From: JAGOUN01 sp040389005
GTDB lineage: Bacteria; Pseudomonadota; Gammaproteobacteria; JAGOUN01
Direction: 5' to 3'
Assembly: GCA_040389005.1 (NCBI GenBank)
Contig: JAZKAS010000013.1
Coordinates: forward strand, 31,555-95,554
Length of the DNA: 64,000 nucleotides
Below, one piece after another: positions 8,665-18,044 of the stretch; within the stretch, counting starts at the first letter, position 1, and every line of letters starts with the position of its first letter. The translations under genes and the position numbers were made by a program. Under the pieces are notes generated by a model. The model made no database searches and was not told where the DNA came from. It was given only the letters and a program-made list of their open reading frames with translations.

Positions 8665-9732
8665 TTATCGTCGAACCAACGGATCCAACGCGCCACTCAA
8701 ATACCGCAAATACATTTGTTCAAGCGATAGCACTTTAATTTTATCGGCATTACCCGCAGTACCAAATTGATTGTAACGATCAATACAAATTTGTTTCATC
8801 GCATCTTTTGAAACAGCAAGATATTTGCGAGGATCAAATTCAGCTGGGTGATCGTTCAAAAATTTTCGAATCGCACCGGTGCAGGCCATGCGCAAATCGG
8901 TATCGATATTGATTTTTCGCACGCCGTGTTTAATACCTTCTTGAATTTCAGTAACCGGTACGCCGTAGGTTTCCCCCATCGCGCCGCCGTTTTCATTAAT
9001 GATTTTTAGCCAATCTTGTGGCACAGACGATGAGCCGTGCATGACTAAATGCGTGTTCGGAATGCGTGCATGAATCGCTTTAATGCGGTCAATCGCTAAA
9101 ATATCGCCTGTCGGTGGGCGTGAAAATTTATACGCGCCATGACTGGTTCCAATCGCAATCGCTAAAGCATCGACTTTGGTGTGTTGCACAAAATCCGCAG
9201 CTTGTTCTGGATTTGTTAAAAGTTGATCGTGCGATAAAATACCTTCCGCGCCTGATCCATCTTCTTCACCGGCAACGCCTGTTTCTAATGAACCCAAACA
9301 ACCCAGTTCGCCTTCAACAGAAACGCCACACGCATGTGCCATGGCAACCGCTTGTTGTGTCACCTCAACATTGTATTCATAACTTGCTGGTGTTTTCATA
9401 TCGGCTTTTAAAGAGCCGTCCATCATCACCGAAGAAAATCCAAGTTGAATTGAGCGTTGACATACATCCGGTGATGACCCGTGATCTTGATGCATGCAGA
9501 CAGGAATATGCGGATATTCTTCAATCGCTGCAAGGATTAAATGCCGAATAAACGGCGCGCCGGCATATTTGCGAGCGCCAGCAGATGCTTGTACGATAAC
9601 TGGGCTATTGGTTTCTTGTGCGGCCTCCATGACAGCGCGCATTTGTTCTAAATTGTTAACATTAAATGCGGGCACGCCGTAATTATTTTCTGCAGCGTGA
9701 TCGAGTAATTGACGAAGTGAAATTAAAGCCAT
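8665..9732 (-). CDS. fba: Class II fructose-1,6-bisphosphate aldolase
   Basis: The 355-residue enzyme splits fructose-1,6-bisphosphate into two trioses, or makes it in gluconeogenesis. Zn ligands are visible in HQDHGSS (His after Met-His-Gln-Asp), in the segment EGELGCLGSLETG and in HGSSSVP. The phosphate-binding region KINIDTDLRMA is also present. It belongs to the longer 'Calvin-cycle' subtype of class II aldolase with the start MALISLRQLLDHAAENNYG. It lies 27 bases downstream of pyk and probably shares the pgk-pyk-fba transcript. Confidence 0.95.
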   Translation of the reverse strand: MALISLRQLLDHAAENNYGVPAFNVNNLEQMRAVMEAAQETNSPVIVQASAGARKYAGAPFIRHLILAAIEEYPHIPVCMHQDHGSSPDVCQRSIQLGFSSVMMDGSLKADMKTPASYEYNVEVTQQAVAMAHACGVSVEGELGCLGSLETGVAGEEDGSGAEGILSHDQLLTNPEQAADFVQHTKVDALAIAIGTSHGAYKFSRPPTGDILAIDRIKAIHARIPNTHLVMHGSSSVPQDWLKIINENGGAMGETYGVPVTEIQEGIKHGVRKINIDTDLRMACTGAIRKFLNDHPAEFDPRKYLAVSKDAMKQICIDRYNQFGTAGNADKIKVLSLEQMYLRYLSGALDPLVRR

Positions 9733-9759
9733 GATGCTACCTCTATTATTTTATAAATT

Positions 9760-11241
9760 TTATGAATCCAATGAACCGACTTCAACAATTTTCATCGTAT
9801 TCGTTTTGCCATGAATTCCTGCCATATCGCCTTTGGTTAAAATGACGCGATCGCCTTCTTTTAATAATCCAAGACGTTGTAATGTTTTTACTGCTTCTTT
9901 GATAATGTCACGTTTTTCCACTTTGGTGGCATCAAAATGCACGGGATAAACGCCGCGATAAAGCGCGACAATACGTTGAGTGGGAATATTGCGACTGAGG
10001 GCATAAATAGGAATATGCGCGCTGACACGTGACATCCATAATGGCGTTGAACCGGATTCTGTCATGGCAATAATCGCGGTAATATTTAAATGATTTGCGG
10101 TATACATGGTCGCGCGCGCGATGGCTTCATCAACATGATGTACCATGGGATCAACTTCGTGTGTGTGAATGGCGCCGCCCATGGCAGGATTTTTTTCCAC
10201 CGTGAGTGCAATACGCACCATGGTTTCAACCGCTTTGTCAGGAAATTTTCCTGTCGCAGTTTCGGCCGATAACATCACCGCGTCGGTTGCATCGAGTACG
10301 GCATTCGCAACGTCAGAGACTTCTGCGCGTGTTGGAACAGGGCATGTGATCATCGATTCCAACATTTGTGTGGCAGTGATGACAGGTTTATTCAACGCAC
10401 GCGCACGCATGATCATGAGTTTTTGTACCGCAGGCACCTCTGCATCACCAATTTCAACGGCGAGATCACCGCGTGCGACCATCACACCATCAGACGCTTT
10501 AATAATTTCGTCGATCACCGGCACGGCTTCGGCACGTTCAATTTTCGCAATAATTTTTGCATTACCGCCCGCAGCTTTAATTAAAATGCGCGCTTCGAAA
10601 ATATCAGCCGCTGATCGTGGAAAAGAAACTGCGATATAATCTGCGCCGAGTTTTAAGGCCGTTTTTAAATCTTCGCAATCTTTTTCAGTGAGTGCTGGGG
10701 CCGATAATCCACCGCCTTGACGATTGATGCCTTTGTTGTTGGAAAGTTCACCGCCATTGACGACCAAGCACGTAATGCGAGGGCCTTCGACATTTTTAAC
10801 GGTAAAAACAATTTTTCCATCATCGAGCAATAAGGTATCACCAACATGAACATCATGAGGAAGTTCTTTATAATCGATACCAACATGGGTTTCATCACCT
10901 TGATCATTTTCAAGTGACGCATCAAGAATAAATGTTTGACCGTCTTGTAGTTCTACTTTCTTTTGTTTAAAGCGAGAGACGCGAATTTTAGGCCCTTGAA
11001 GATCAGCAAGAATCGCAACTTCTGTTTTTAATTCAGTAGCGATTTTTCGTACCGCGTTAATGCGTTTAGCGTGATCATCAGCAGAACCGTGTGAAAAGTT
11101 CGCGCGAAAAACGCTAGCGCCTGCTACCATGACTTTACGTAACATGGTTTCATCATCGAGCGATGGTCCTAATGTGACAACGATTTTTGTGAGTCTAACT
11201 TGTTGAGGTTCATGAGATTTTTTTATTGTCGTTACGGTCAT
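9760..11241 (-). CDS. pyk: Pyruvate kinase
   Basis: This is a 493-residue pyruvate kinase, which converts PEP and ADP to pyruvate and ATP. The TIM barrel includes RANFSHGSADDH, the ADP/Mg site MVARGDLAVEIG and the Lys-containing IIAKIERAEAV. The inserted B domain (about 95-175) and C-terminal regulatory domain are both present. It overlaps the end of pgk by four bases (ATGA), a tight coupling of two consecutive glycolytic genes. The length is normal and no key residue is missing. Confidence 0.96.
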   Translation of the reverse strand: MTVTTIKKSHEPQQVRLTKIVVTLGPSLDDETMLRKVMVAGASVFRANFSHGSADDHAKRINAVRKIATELKTEVAILADLQGPKIRVSRFKQKKVELQDGQTFILDASLENDQGDETHVGIDYKELPHDVHVGDTLLLDDGKIVFTVKNVEGPRITCLVVNGGELSNNKGINRQGGGLSAPALTEKDCEDLKTALKLGADYIAVSFPRSAADIFEARILIKAAGGNAKIIAKIERAEAVPVIDEIIKASDGVMVARGDLAVEIGDAEVPAVQKLMIMRARALNKPVITATQMLESMITCPVPTRAEVSDVANAVLDATDAVMLSAETATGKFPDKAVETMVRIALTVEKNPAMGGAIHTHEVDPMVHHVDEAIARATMYTANHLNITAIIAMTESGSTPLWMSRVSAHIPIYALSRNIPTQRIVALYRGVYPVHFDATKVEKRDIIKEAVKTLQRLGLLKEGDRVILTKGDMAGIHGKTNTMKIVEVGSLDS

Positions 11242-12419
11242 AGAGTTCTCTCTTTTGCATGTTTTTCAAGTGCTACAACAGCGGGCAATGCTTCGCCTTC
11301 TAAAAAGCTTAAGAAAGCACCGCCGCCAGTGGAAATATAAGAAATTTTTTCATTGAGACCAAATATATCAATGGCCGCAATCGTATCGCCGCCACCGGCA
11401 ATACTAAAGGCTTTGCTTTTGGCAATGGCCTCACCGATTGCGCGCGTGCCATGGCTAAATTGTTCAATCTCAAATGCGCCAACAGGGCCATTCCATAAAA
11501 TCGTGCCGGCTTTCTCAATAAATGTATTATAAAGTTTTGCCGTTTGTGGGCCGATATCAAGAATCCGTTCGTCTTCATCAACTTGATCGATTTCTTTCAC
11601 ATAACTTTCCGCTTCAGCTGAAAACGCTTCTGCCACGACCACATCGATCGGCATCGGAATTTTTGCGCCTGTTTTTAAATTGACTAAACGATCTGCTTCA
11701 TCAATGAGATCAGGTTCATATAAAGATTTACCCATATCGTAGCCCTGTGCGGCTAAAAAGGTATTGGCAATACCACCGCCAACGATGAGTACATCGACTT
11801 TTTTTGATAAAGCATCGAGCACCGGTAGCTTTGTAGAGATTTTTGATCCACCGACAATCGCGACAACCGGACGTTTGGGGGATTCAAGGCCGCGTTTTAA
11901 CGCTTCAAGCTCCTGTGCTAATAATGGGCCCGCACACGCCAAGGGCGCATAGTCGATGACGCCACAAGTCGAGGCTTCTGCGCGATGTGCCGTTGCAAAC
12001 GCGTCCATCACAAAAATATCGCATAAGCTAGCGATTTGCTTGGAAAGCTCAGGATCATTGGCTTTTTCACCCCGATTGAAGCGTACGTTTTCACATAACA
12101 CCAGTTGTCCGGGGGCAACCTCAACCCCTGACAACCAGTCTCGGATTAAGGGCACGTCCATACTTAATAAATCAGACAAACACGCCGCAACGGGTGCTAG
12201 TGAGTATTCTTCATCAAAAAACCCTTCTTCGGGACGCCCTAAATGCGACAACAACATCACCCGCGCACCTGCCTGCAAAGCGGCTTGCAGCGTTGGAATC
12301 GCCATGCGAATGCGTGCATCACTCGTCACTTGACCTTTGGATAGCGGCACATTCAAGTCTTCTCGAATCAAGACGCGTTGATGGCTTAAATCAAGATCGC
12401 TCATGTGAATGATGGACAT
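11238..12419 (-). CDS. pgk: Phosphoglycerate kinase
   Basis: The 393-residue product makes ATP from 1,3-bisphosphoglycerate. The N-terminal substrate-binding motif REDLNVPL and the basic patch LSHLGRP are seen, as are VGGSKISTKLPVLD and the C-terminal nucleotide-binding GGGDTIAAI and STGGGAFLSFLEG. The length is typical. It is the first gene of the pgk-pyk-fba run. The glyceraldehyde-3-phosphate dehydrogenase and transketolase genes that often precede pgk are not in this window. The AGGCTACC stretch before the ATG gives a weak ribosome-binding site. Confidence 0.96.
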   Translation of the reverse strand: MSIIHMSDLDLSHQRVLIREDLNVPLSKGQVTSDARIRMAIPTLQAALQAGARVMLLSHLGRPEEGFFDEEYSLAPVAACLSDLLSMDVPLIRDWLSGVEVAPGQLVLCENVRFNRGEKANDPELSKQIASLCDIFVMDAFATAHRAEASTCGVIDYAPLACAGPLLAQELEALKRGLESPKRPVVAIVGGSKISTKLPVLDALSKKVDVLIVGGGIANTFLAAQGYDMGKSLYEPDLIDEADRLVNLKTGAKIPMPIDVVVAEAFSAEAESYVKEIDQVDEDERILDIGPQTAKLYNTFIEKAGTILWNGPVGAFEIEQFSHGTRAIGEAIAKSKAFSIAGGGDTIAAIDIFGLNEKISYISTGGGAFLSFLEGEALPAVVALEKHAKERTL

Positions 12420-12732
12420 GGTAGCCTCTTTTTCTTAGGTTTGTTTAGAGATTCTGATTAGAAACCTCAGAAAATGCAAGGCGATAAAATGTTTGTTGTA
12501 AATTAGTTCGAAAAGCACAATTTTTCCGCATTCATAACGCTGCCTTAAAATAATATCAACCATCATGAGTGCTGGTTTTATAAGGGCAAAAGGTCATTAT
12601 TATGGGGTTATTTTTTGATCGCGAAGAGAATCAAAGTAAAACTTATAGAGGCATGGCCCTTGTCAAACATGGGGCCTGCTTTTTGCGCGATACTATGTCA
12701 AAATAAGCCAAGAATTTTAAGGAAAAAGTGTT
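12420..12732. other. Divergent intergenic region between pgk and the zinc-finger gene
   Basis: These 313 bases should hold the promoters for pgk (minus) and the zf-CHCC/waa genes (plus). A 34-codon frame (12602-12706, MGLFFDREENQSKTYRGMAL) is open but has no clear ribosome-binding site and may be chance. AAGGAAAAAG before 12733 serves the zinc-finger gene. I see no strong palindrome. Confidence 0.4.
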
Positions 12733-12921
12733 ATGTCAGATGTTTTGAAGCGACCGAATACCGAGAATCATTATAAGATTACACGGCGTGATTTGCCGCT
12801 GTGTTGTCCAAGCGAGAAAATGCGCGTGTGGGATTCGCATCCTCGTGTGTTTTTGCCTATTGAAAAGACGGGTGAAGCGGATTGTCCATATTGTGGTGCT
12901 AAATATAGTTTAGTAGATTAG
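12733..12921 (+). CDS. Zinc-finger domain protein (zf-CHCC, NDUFS6-like)
   Basis: This is a 62-residue protein of the zf-CHCC family. The pattern is a Cys pair in LPLCCPSEKMRVWDSHP (Cys and His ligands), then PRVFLP and DCPYCGAKYSL with the CxxC pair. Related short proteins are widespread in proteobacteria and resemble the zinc-binding subunit of mitochondrial complex I. Their bacterial role is not settled. It precedes waaF by 3 bases and is probably co-transcribed with the LPS core genes. Confidence 0.85.
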   Translation: MSDVLKRPNTENHYKITRRDLPLCCPSEKMRVWDSHPRVFLPIEKTGEADCPYCGAKYSLVD

Positions 12922-12924
12922 CTC

Positions 12925-13914
12925 ATGGTTAAGTATCTCATCGTAGGACCTTCTTGGATCGGCGATATGATTATGGCCAACGGTTTATTTCGCTTGCTTA
13001 AATTACAGCATCCAGATTGCGTGATTGATGTGTTGGCGCCGGCGTGGAGCCACCCCGTATTGGCGTGTATGCCAGAAGTGCGCCGTTCGATTATGATGCC
13101 AGTGAAGCATGGCGCATTTAATTTAATGATACGATATCAATTAGGAAAATCATTGCGTGATGAGCGTTATGATTATGCTGTTGTTTTGCCAAATTCATGG
13201 AAATCTGCCCTCATTCCTTTCTTTGCTCGCATTCCAAAGCGCATCGGTTGGCGAGGTGAATGGCGCTATGGAATATTAAATGATGTGCGCATTTTAAATA
13301 AGAAAAAATATCCCTTGATGATCCAACGTTATTTAGCTTTGGGAAATTTAGATGCCAACGATCAAAAAATTTATCCGCATTTAAAAGTTGATTTTGCTGC
13401 ACGAGAAATTGCTTCAAAAAAATATCAGATCAATCAAACACAGCGTTTATTAATATTATGTCCTGGCGCGCAATATGGTGCATCAAAACGTTGGCCAATC
13501 GAATACTTTGCAAAAGTGGCAGATTATTATTTGCATGAAAACTGGCAAGTTGCTGTTTTGGGTGGTAAAGATGAAAAATGCTTAGTCGATGCGATGAATG
13601 CGGCACTCTCAACGCCTGCGCTTGATTTGACTGCAGCCACACTTGCCGAAGCAATTGATTTAATGTCATTAGCAGACGCTGTGGTAAGTAATGATTCAGG
13701 CTTAATGCACGTGGCGTGTGCGCTTGACAGAAATGTTGTTGCCATTTATGGTTCCAGTTCTCCTGATTTTACCCCGCCTTTACATGAAAAAGCGGTGATC
13801 TTGTCTAAATCCCTTCCATGCAAGCCGTGTTTTAAACGAGAATGCCCTTTACGACATTTAAATTGTTTAAAAATGATTACACCGGAAGAAGTTATAAAAG
13901 CAATAGGCCAATGA
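12925..13914 (+). CDS. waaF: LPS heptosyltransferase II
   Basis: This is a 329-residue GT9 glycosyltransferase that adds the second L-glycero-D-manno-heptose to the LPS inner core from ADP-heptose, at the cytoplasmic face of the inner membrane. Family landmarks are the N-terminal LIVGPSWIGDMIMANGLF, the region KRIGWRGEWRYGILND and the donor-binding motif SNDSGLMHVACAL. A Cys-rich tail (CKPCFKRECPL) is usual in WaaF. It is the first of three overlapping inner-core genes. Confidence 0.93.
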   Translation: MVKYLIVGPSWIGDMIMANGLFRLLKLQHPDCVIDVLAPAWSHPVLACMPEVRRSIMMPVKHGAFNLMIRYQLGKSLRDERYDYAVVLPNSWKSALIPFFARIPKRIGWRGEWRYGILNDVRILNKKKYPLMIQRYLALGNLDANDQKIYPHLKVDFAAREIASKKYQINQTQRLLILCPGAQYGASKRWPIEYFAKVADYYLHENWQVAVLGGKDEKCLVDAMNAALSTPALDLTAATLAEAIDLMSLADAVVSNDSGLMHVACALDRNVVAIYGSSSPDFTPPLHEKAVILSKSLPCKPCFKRECPLRHLNCLKMITPEEVIKAIGQ

Positions 13915-13916
13915 TT

Positions 13917-14987
13917 ATGCGCGTTCTTATCATTAAAACATCGTCTATGGGGGATGTTATTCACACGCTTCCAGCATTAACCGATGCTATGCGTGCTATT
14001 CCCGATATTAAATTTGATTGGGTTGTTGAGGAAAAATTCCAAGCAATTCCCAAATGGCATCCGGCGGTCGATCGTGTCATTCCTATTCAGCTGCGGCAAT
14101 GGAAAAAAAATAAAAACTATCGTTTAAAAAACATTTTTTATGCGCTCAAAAAATTTCACGCAACCTTGAATCAAACATCGTATGATTTAGTGCTTGATGC
14201 GCAAGGATTAATGAAATCTGCATTGATAACAAGTTTTGTTCGCGCACCGAGCGCGGGGTATAATAAAAAGAGTATCCGTGAAAAATGGGCATCTATTTTT
14301 TATAAGAAAAAATATAATATTTCACGCAATCAACATGCTGTTGAGCGTATTCGACAATTATTCAGTGAGGCGTTATATTATCCGCGCCCCAAAACAATGG
14401 CAGATTATGGCATCAACAAAGCGATTTGGTTAGATAATACAGTAGAGCCGTATGTGTTATTTTTTCATGGAACAACGTGGATCAATAAACATTGGCCAGA
14501 AAATTATTGGAAAGTACTTATTGAATTGCTCAACAAGCAACAGTTAAAAATAAAACTTGCGTGGGGAACGCAAGAAGAATATGAGCGCAGTTTGCGTCTT
14601 TCACAGCACGTGAATGCAGAAGTGCTGCCTGATTTAAATATTGCAACGCTTGTCCCTGTGATTGCAAATGCGAGTGCTGTTGTTGCGGTAGATACGGGGC
14701 TTTGTCATTTGGCTTCAGCGTTGAATATTCCAACAATTGCGCTATTTGGCCCGACAGATCCTGAAAAAACGGGATTAATGGGCGAGAAGCAAATTAATCT
14801 CACTGCTAATTTCCCTTGCGCACCTTGTTTGAAACGAGAATGCCACTACAAGGGTGAAGAAATTAGTAATGCGCAAAAAATATCAAATAACTGCTTAAGC
14901 CCCTTGTCAGCATGGCCTGCATGTTTTACAACGCTGCCACCACAATTAGTGATGGATAAACTTCTCACCATTTGGGGCAACAAATGA
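13917..14987 (+). CDS. waaC: LPS heptosyltransferase I
   Basis: The product is a GT9 enzyme that transfers the first heptose to Kdo2-lipid A. It starts MRVLIIKTSSMGDVIHTLPA, the canonical WaaC N-terminus, so I place the start at 13917. An ATG at 13911 overlapping the waaF stop (ATGA) is the alternative. The donor motif VDTGLCHLASALNIPTIALFG and the substrate segment HGTTWINKHWPE are present. The Cys-rich C-terminal segment resembles that of WaaF. It is tightly coupled to waaF upstream and the waaG-waaP fusion downstream. Confidence 0.92.
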   Translation: MRVLIIKTSSMGDVIHTLPALTDAMRAIPDIKFDWVVEEKFQAIPKWHPAVDRVIPIQLRQWKKNKNYRLKNIFYALKKFHATLNQTSYDLVLDAQGLMKSALITSFVRAPSAGYNKKSIREKWASIFYKKKYNISRNQHAVERIRQLFSEALYYPRPKTMADYGINKAIWLDNTVEPYVLFFHGTTWINKHWPENYWKVLIELLNKQQLKIKLAWGTQEEYERSLRLSQHVNAEVLPDLNIATLVPVIANASAVVAVDTGLCHLASALNIPTIALFGPTDPEKTGLMGEKQINLTANFPCAPCLKRECHYKGEEISNAQKISNNCLSPLSAWPACFTTLPPQLVMDKLLTIWGNK

Positions 14988-16903
14988 AACTAGCATTTTG
15001 TATTTTTAAATATTTTCCTTACGGTGGTTTGCAACGTGATATGTTTCGCGCAGTAGAAATTGCGATTGCGCGTGGGCATGAAGTTGATATTTATACGATG
15101 AGTTGGGAGGGCAATGTTCCCGAAGGTGCAGCGATTAAAATAATATCAGCTCGTGGTTTTACCAATCATGGTCGCGCAGCATCGTTCGCTTCAACGTTGA
15201 AAAAAATATTTAATAATATAGCATATAATCGTGTCGTTGGATTCAATAAAATTCCTGGGGTTGATATTTATTTCACGGGAGAAAATTGTTTCGCACAGCA
15301 TCTGCAAAATAAATCTTTACCCATTATGCATTATTTTCCTCGTTACCTTATTTTCTCTATGTTGGAGAAAAAAGTATTTGAAAGTAAGAGTGATACAAAA
15401 ATATTATTAATTTCCCCGAGAGAACAAGAAATATATCAAAAATTTTACCATACACAAAGCGACAAATTTCATTTGTTATTTCCAGGCATAGAAAAGCGCT
15501 CTTTTTCTAATGAAGAGGCATTAAATGTAAGAAGTAGAATGCGAGATTTTTACAAGATTTCCGAAGAAAAAATTTGGTTATTGTTTGTTGCTTCTGATTA
15601 CGCCCTTAAGGGACTAGGTCGAATACTTGAATCTTTTTGCGTGCTAGATAAAAAATACGCAGAAAAAATTGTTTTAACAGTCGTTGGACAAGATAAAAAT
15701 GTTTCTTATCAAGAATTCTTAACTCAGCACAACATAAAAACACGAGTCGATTTCTTAGGGGCGTCAGATGCTGTTTATGAACTAATGAGTAGCGCAGATT
15801 TGCTAGTACATCCTGCTAAAGTAGAGTTGGCTGGGAAAGTATTATTAGAGGCCATTGTTAACGATTTGCCTGTTTTGACAACAGCGGTGTGTGGTTGCGC
15901 TTATTATGTTGAAGAAAGTTTTGGTGGACAAGTGTTGTCAGAACCTTTTTCTCAATCAGTGTTCACAAAAGTGTTAGAAGATATGTTGCAGCCTGACGTG
16001 TTGCGACAATATAAAAGAAATTTATTATCTTATCAGATTAATGAAGGTGTTTATCGATCACACCAGTATCTGGTTGATTGTATCGAAAATTTAAATTCGC
16101 ATTGCATGCGTGATTTTTATAGTGATGAATTTTTAATTCAACATATTCCTTCACGCAAGCAAGACTGTATAAATTATATTTTTTCTTTAGAAGGAAAAGT
16201 TTATCGGCAGGTAAAAAGTAGAAAGACTATTTCTACTACGATAGCAGGTAAAAATTATTTTATTAAAATGCATCGGGGAATTGGTTGGAGAGAGATATTA
16301 AAAAATATTCTTGCATTTAAGTCTGCAACGTTAGGTGCAAAACAAGAATACAAAGCAATTCGTGAAATGAAAAAAGCAGATATTTTAGTTCCTGAAGTGT
16401 GTGGCTATGCGACCGAAGGAATGAATCCCGCGAAAATAAATTCATTTATCGTCACAAAGCAAATAGATTATCAGTATGATTTAGAAAAATTCTGTCAGGA
16501 TTGGATAGTTCGCCCACCTAATTTTTTGTTTAAACGACGGTTGGTTTGCCGTGTGGCGGAGATTGCCAGAAAGATGCATGCGGCTGGGATGAATCATCGT
16601 GATTTTTATCTGTGTCATTTGCTTTTAGATGCCCGCAGTGAAAGTGACTTTGATCTTTATTTGATTGATTTGCATCGAGTGCAGGTTCGAAAAAAAGTGC
16701 CATTACGTTGGAAAATTAAAGATTTGTCCGGCTTATATTTCTCAGCAATGAATATAGGTTTGACTCGCCGAGATGAATATTATTTTCTTATGCATTATTA
16801 CCAACTGCCTTTGAAATCGATTTTTAAAAAACATCGATTTCAATTATTCTGGCTTTATTTACGCGCAAAAATGCTTTATCGCCGTCATTATAATAAGTTA
16901 TGA
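14984..16903 (+). CDS. Fused LPS glucosyltransferase WaaG and heptose kinase WaaP
   Basis: One uninterrupted 639-residue frame covers two enzymes normally made separately. Residues 1-375 are a GT4 glycosyltransferase of the WaaG type (FCIFKYFPYGGLQRD start, ASDYALKGLGRILESF, and HPAKVELAGKVLLEAI with the E-x7-E motif). Residues about 385-639 form a WaaP/InaA-family kinase with the catalytic loop MNHRDFYLCHLLLD and metal-binding LIDLHRVQVR. WaaG adds glucose to heptose II and WaaP phosphorylates heptose I. The ATG at 14984 overlaps the waaC stop (ATGA); a TTG at 14972 is an unlikely start. The fusion would ensure equal amounts of both activities. Confidence 0.9.
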   Translation: MKLAFCIFKYFPYGGLQRDMFRAVEIAIARGHEVDIYTMSWEGNVPEGAAIKIISARGFTNHGRAASFASTLKKIFNNIAYNRVVGFNKIPGVDIYFTGENCFAQHLQNKSLPIMHYFPRYLIFSMLEKKVFESKSDTKILLISPREQEIYQKFYHTQSDKFHLLFPGIEKRSFSNEEALNVRSRMRDFYKISEEKIWLLFVASDYALKGLGRILESFCVLDKKYAEKIVLTVVGQDKNVSYQEFLTQHNIKTRVDFLGASDAVYELMSSADLLVHPAKVELAGKVLLEAIVNDLPVLTTAVCGCAYYVEESFGGQVLSEPFSQSVFTKVLEDMLQPDVLRQYKRNLLSYQINEGVYRSHQYLVDCIENLNSHCMRDFYSDEFLIQHIPSRKQDCINYIFSLEGKVYRQVKSRKTISTTIAGKNYFIKMHRGIGWREILKNILAFKSATLGAKQEYKAIREMKKADILVPEVCGYATEGMNPAKINSFIVTKQIDYQYDLEKFCQDWIVRPPNFLFKRRLVCRVAEIARKMHAAGMNHRDFYLCHLLLDARSESDFDLYLIDLHRVQVRKKVPLRWKIKDLSGLYFSAMNIGLTRRDEYYFLMHYYQLPLKSIFKKHRFQLFWLYLRAKMLYRRHYNKL

Positions 16904-17626
16904 CAAGCCACGAATGATATCGGCATTCGTGTTGCTAGCTGCTTGTCCCAGTGCGCTAAATTGTTCTGATAATGATGTTGAGCTATCAAATTCAACGGCT
17001 ACAATGCGTGTTTGAAAACGTTCCCAGCGATAAGTGTTGCAGAGCAATAGTAATTGAAGATCAGTTAGATTGGTCATGGAAGATCGTGGTTTTGCAAGTT
17101 GAGGGTCAATAGATTCTTTGCGATCAAAATACTGCAAATCAAGTACTACAGCGATATTATTGGGCAGTGGCTTAGCTGAGGAATTGGGGGCGGATTCAAG
17201 TGTTAGCAATTCAGTGCTGTTGCCAAACTCAGAATCGAGCAATGCTTGAGCGGCATCTCCTCGTATTTTTCCAACGCGAAAGAGGTTTGCACGTAAAACA
17301 AGATTCGCTTCATCAAGATTTTTAACTACTTTGAAAGATTTTTCTTGTAAGCTTTGTGTTAACCAAGGTTGAATATCAAAAGCATCCGTTCCTGAGTCAT
17401 TTTGAATTGAGATATACACGGTGCGTTCTTCTTTAGGAATCGGCGTGAGATAGATAAATGAACTTGCGCGTGTTTTTACTTTCAGCGGTTGAGCGTTAAT
17501 GCTAATGTCAGATTCGTTGACTGTGGTCGGCGACGTGGGTTTAGATTTAGGCGGTGTTTGGCATGCAACCAACAAGCCCGCGCAAAGTGAAAGACCCAAT
17601 ATTTGCAGAGAGTATTTTTTTAACAT
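16898..17626 (-). CDS. TraT-like outer-membrane lipoprotein
   Basis: The 242-residue product has a lipoprotein signal (lipobox LVAC, Cys at about 22). It shares the TraT pattern: 'IYLTPIPKEERTVYISIQND' near residue 58, then a helix, VLRANLFRVGKI, and the end YRWERFQTRIVAVEFDSS followed by a helical tail. TraT proteins sit in the outer membrane and act in surface exclusion or serum resistance. The glycine-rich hydrophobic middle of plasmid TraT is missing here and replaced by a short polar stretch. It converges on the waaG-waaP fusion with a 6-base overlap of the ends. Confidence 0.65.
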   Translation of the reverse strand: MLKKYSLQILGLSLCAGLLVACQTPPKSKPTSPTTVNESDISINAQPLKVKTRASSFIYLTPIPKEERTVYISIQNDSGTDAFDIQPWLTQSLQEKSFKVVKNLDEANLVLRANLFRVGKIRGDAAQALLDSEFGNSTELLTLESAPNSSAKPLPNNIAVVLDLQYFDRKESIDPQLAKPRSSMTNLTDLQLLLLCNTYRWERFQTRIVAVEFDSSTSLSEQFSALGQAASNTNADIIRGLS

Positions 17627-17694
17627 AACTTGTAATACTTATTCAACCGTTGATGAAACGTAATTATATACTTCTCATGACAAGAGTAACAGTC

Positions 17695-18041
17695 ATGCCA
17701 ATCACGATTCCTTGTCCAACATCCCCCATCGATGCAAAAATTAGCATTCCTGGGTCAAAAAGTATCACTAATCGCGCCTTGTTGTTGGTGGCGCTTGTTG
17801 AGGGTGAATCTTTTTTGGAAAATGTGCTGTTTAGTGATGATACACTGAAGAAAGTGCTGCATTAACCGTTTATCCAGGAATGCCGGGTGCGGGTGTCGTA
17901 GAAACGTATTGTGATCATCGTATTGCAATAGCGTTTTCTTTGATTGAGTTAAAAATCCCTGGAATTGTTATTGACGATTCAGTGTGCGTCAATAAAACAT
18001 TTCCAGGATTTTTTGAGGTTATGAAAATTTTTTTAAACTAA
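17695..18041 (+). pseudogene. aroA: aroA (EPSP synthase) remnant with large internal deletion
   Basis: The first part (17695-17865) encodes the EPSP synthase N-terminus, including IPGSKSITNRALLLVALVEG and LFSDDT. The frame then stops. In another frame (about 17853-18041) the family C-terminus follows: YCDHRIAIAFSLIELKIPG and NKTFPGFFEVMKIFL. About 300 residues of the middle are missing. EPSP synthase is the sixth step of the shikimate route to aromatic amino acids and folate. Unless another copy exists, this organism cannot use that route. The remnant abuts pcnB tail-to-tail. Confidence 0.88.
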
Positions 18042-18044
18042 AGT

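Noticed and set aside
9114..9551. Open frame of 145 codons opposite fba
   Set aside because: It is antisense to a conserved enzyme gene, lacks a ribosome-binding site and encodes a His/Arg/Leu-rich product typical of a shadow frame.
10169..10639. Open frame of 156 codons opposite pyk
   Set aside because: It mirrors the conserved pyruvate kinase frame and has no independent support.
12602..12706. 34-codon frame upstream of the zinc-finger gene
   Set aside because: No ribosome-binding site and no recognised family; too short to support as a gene.
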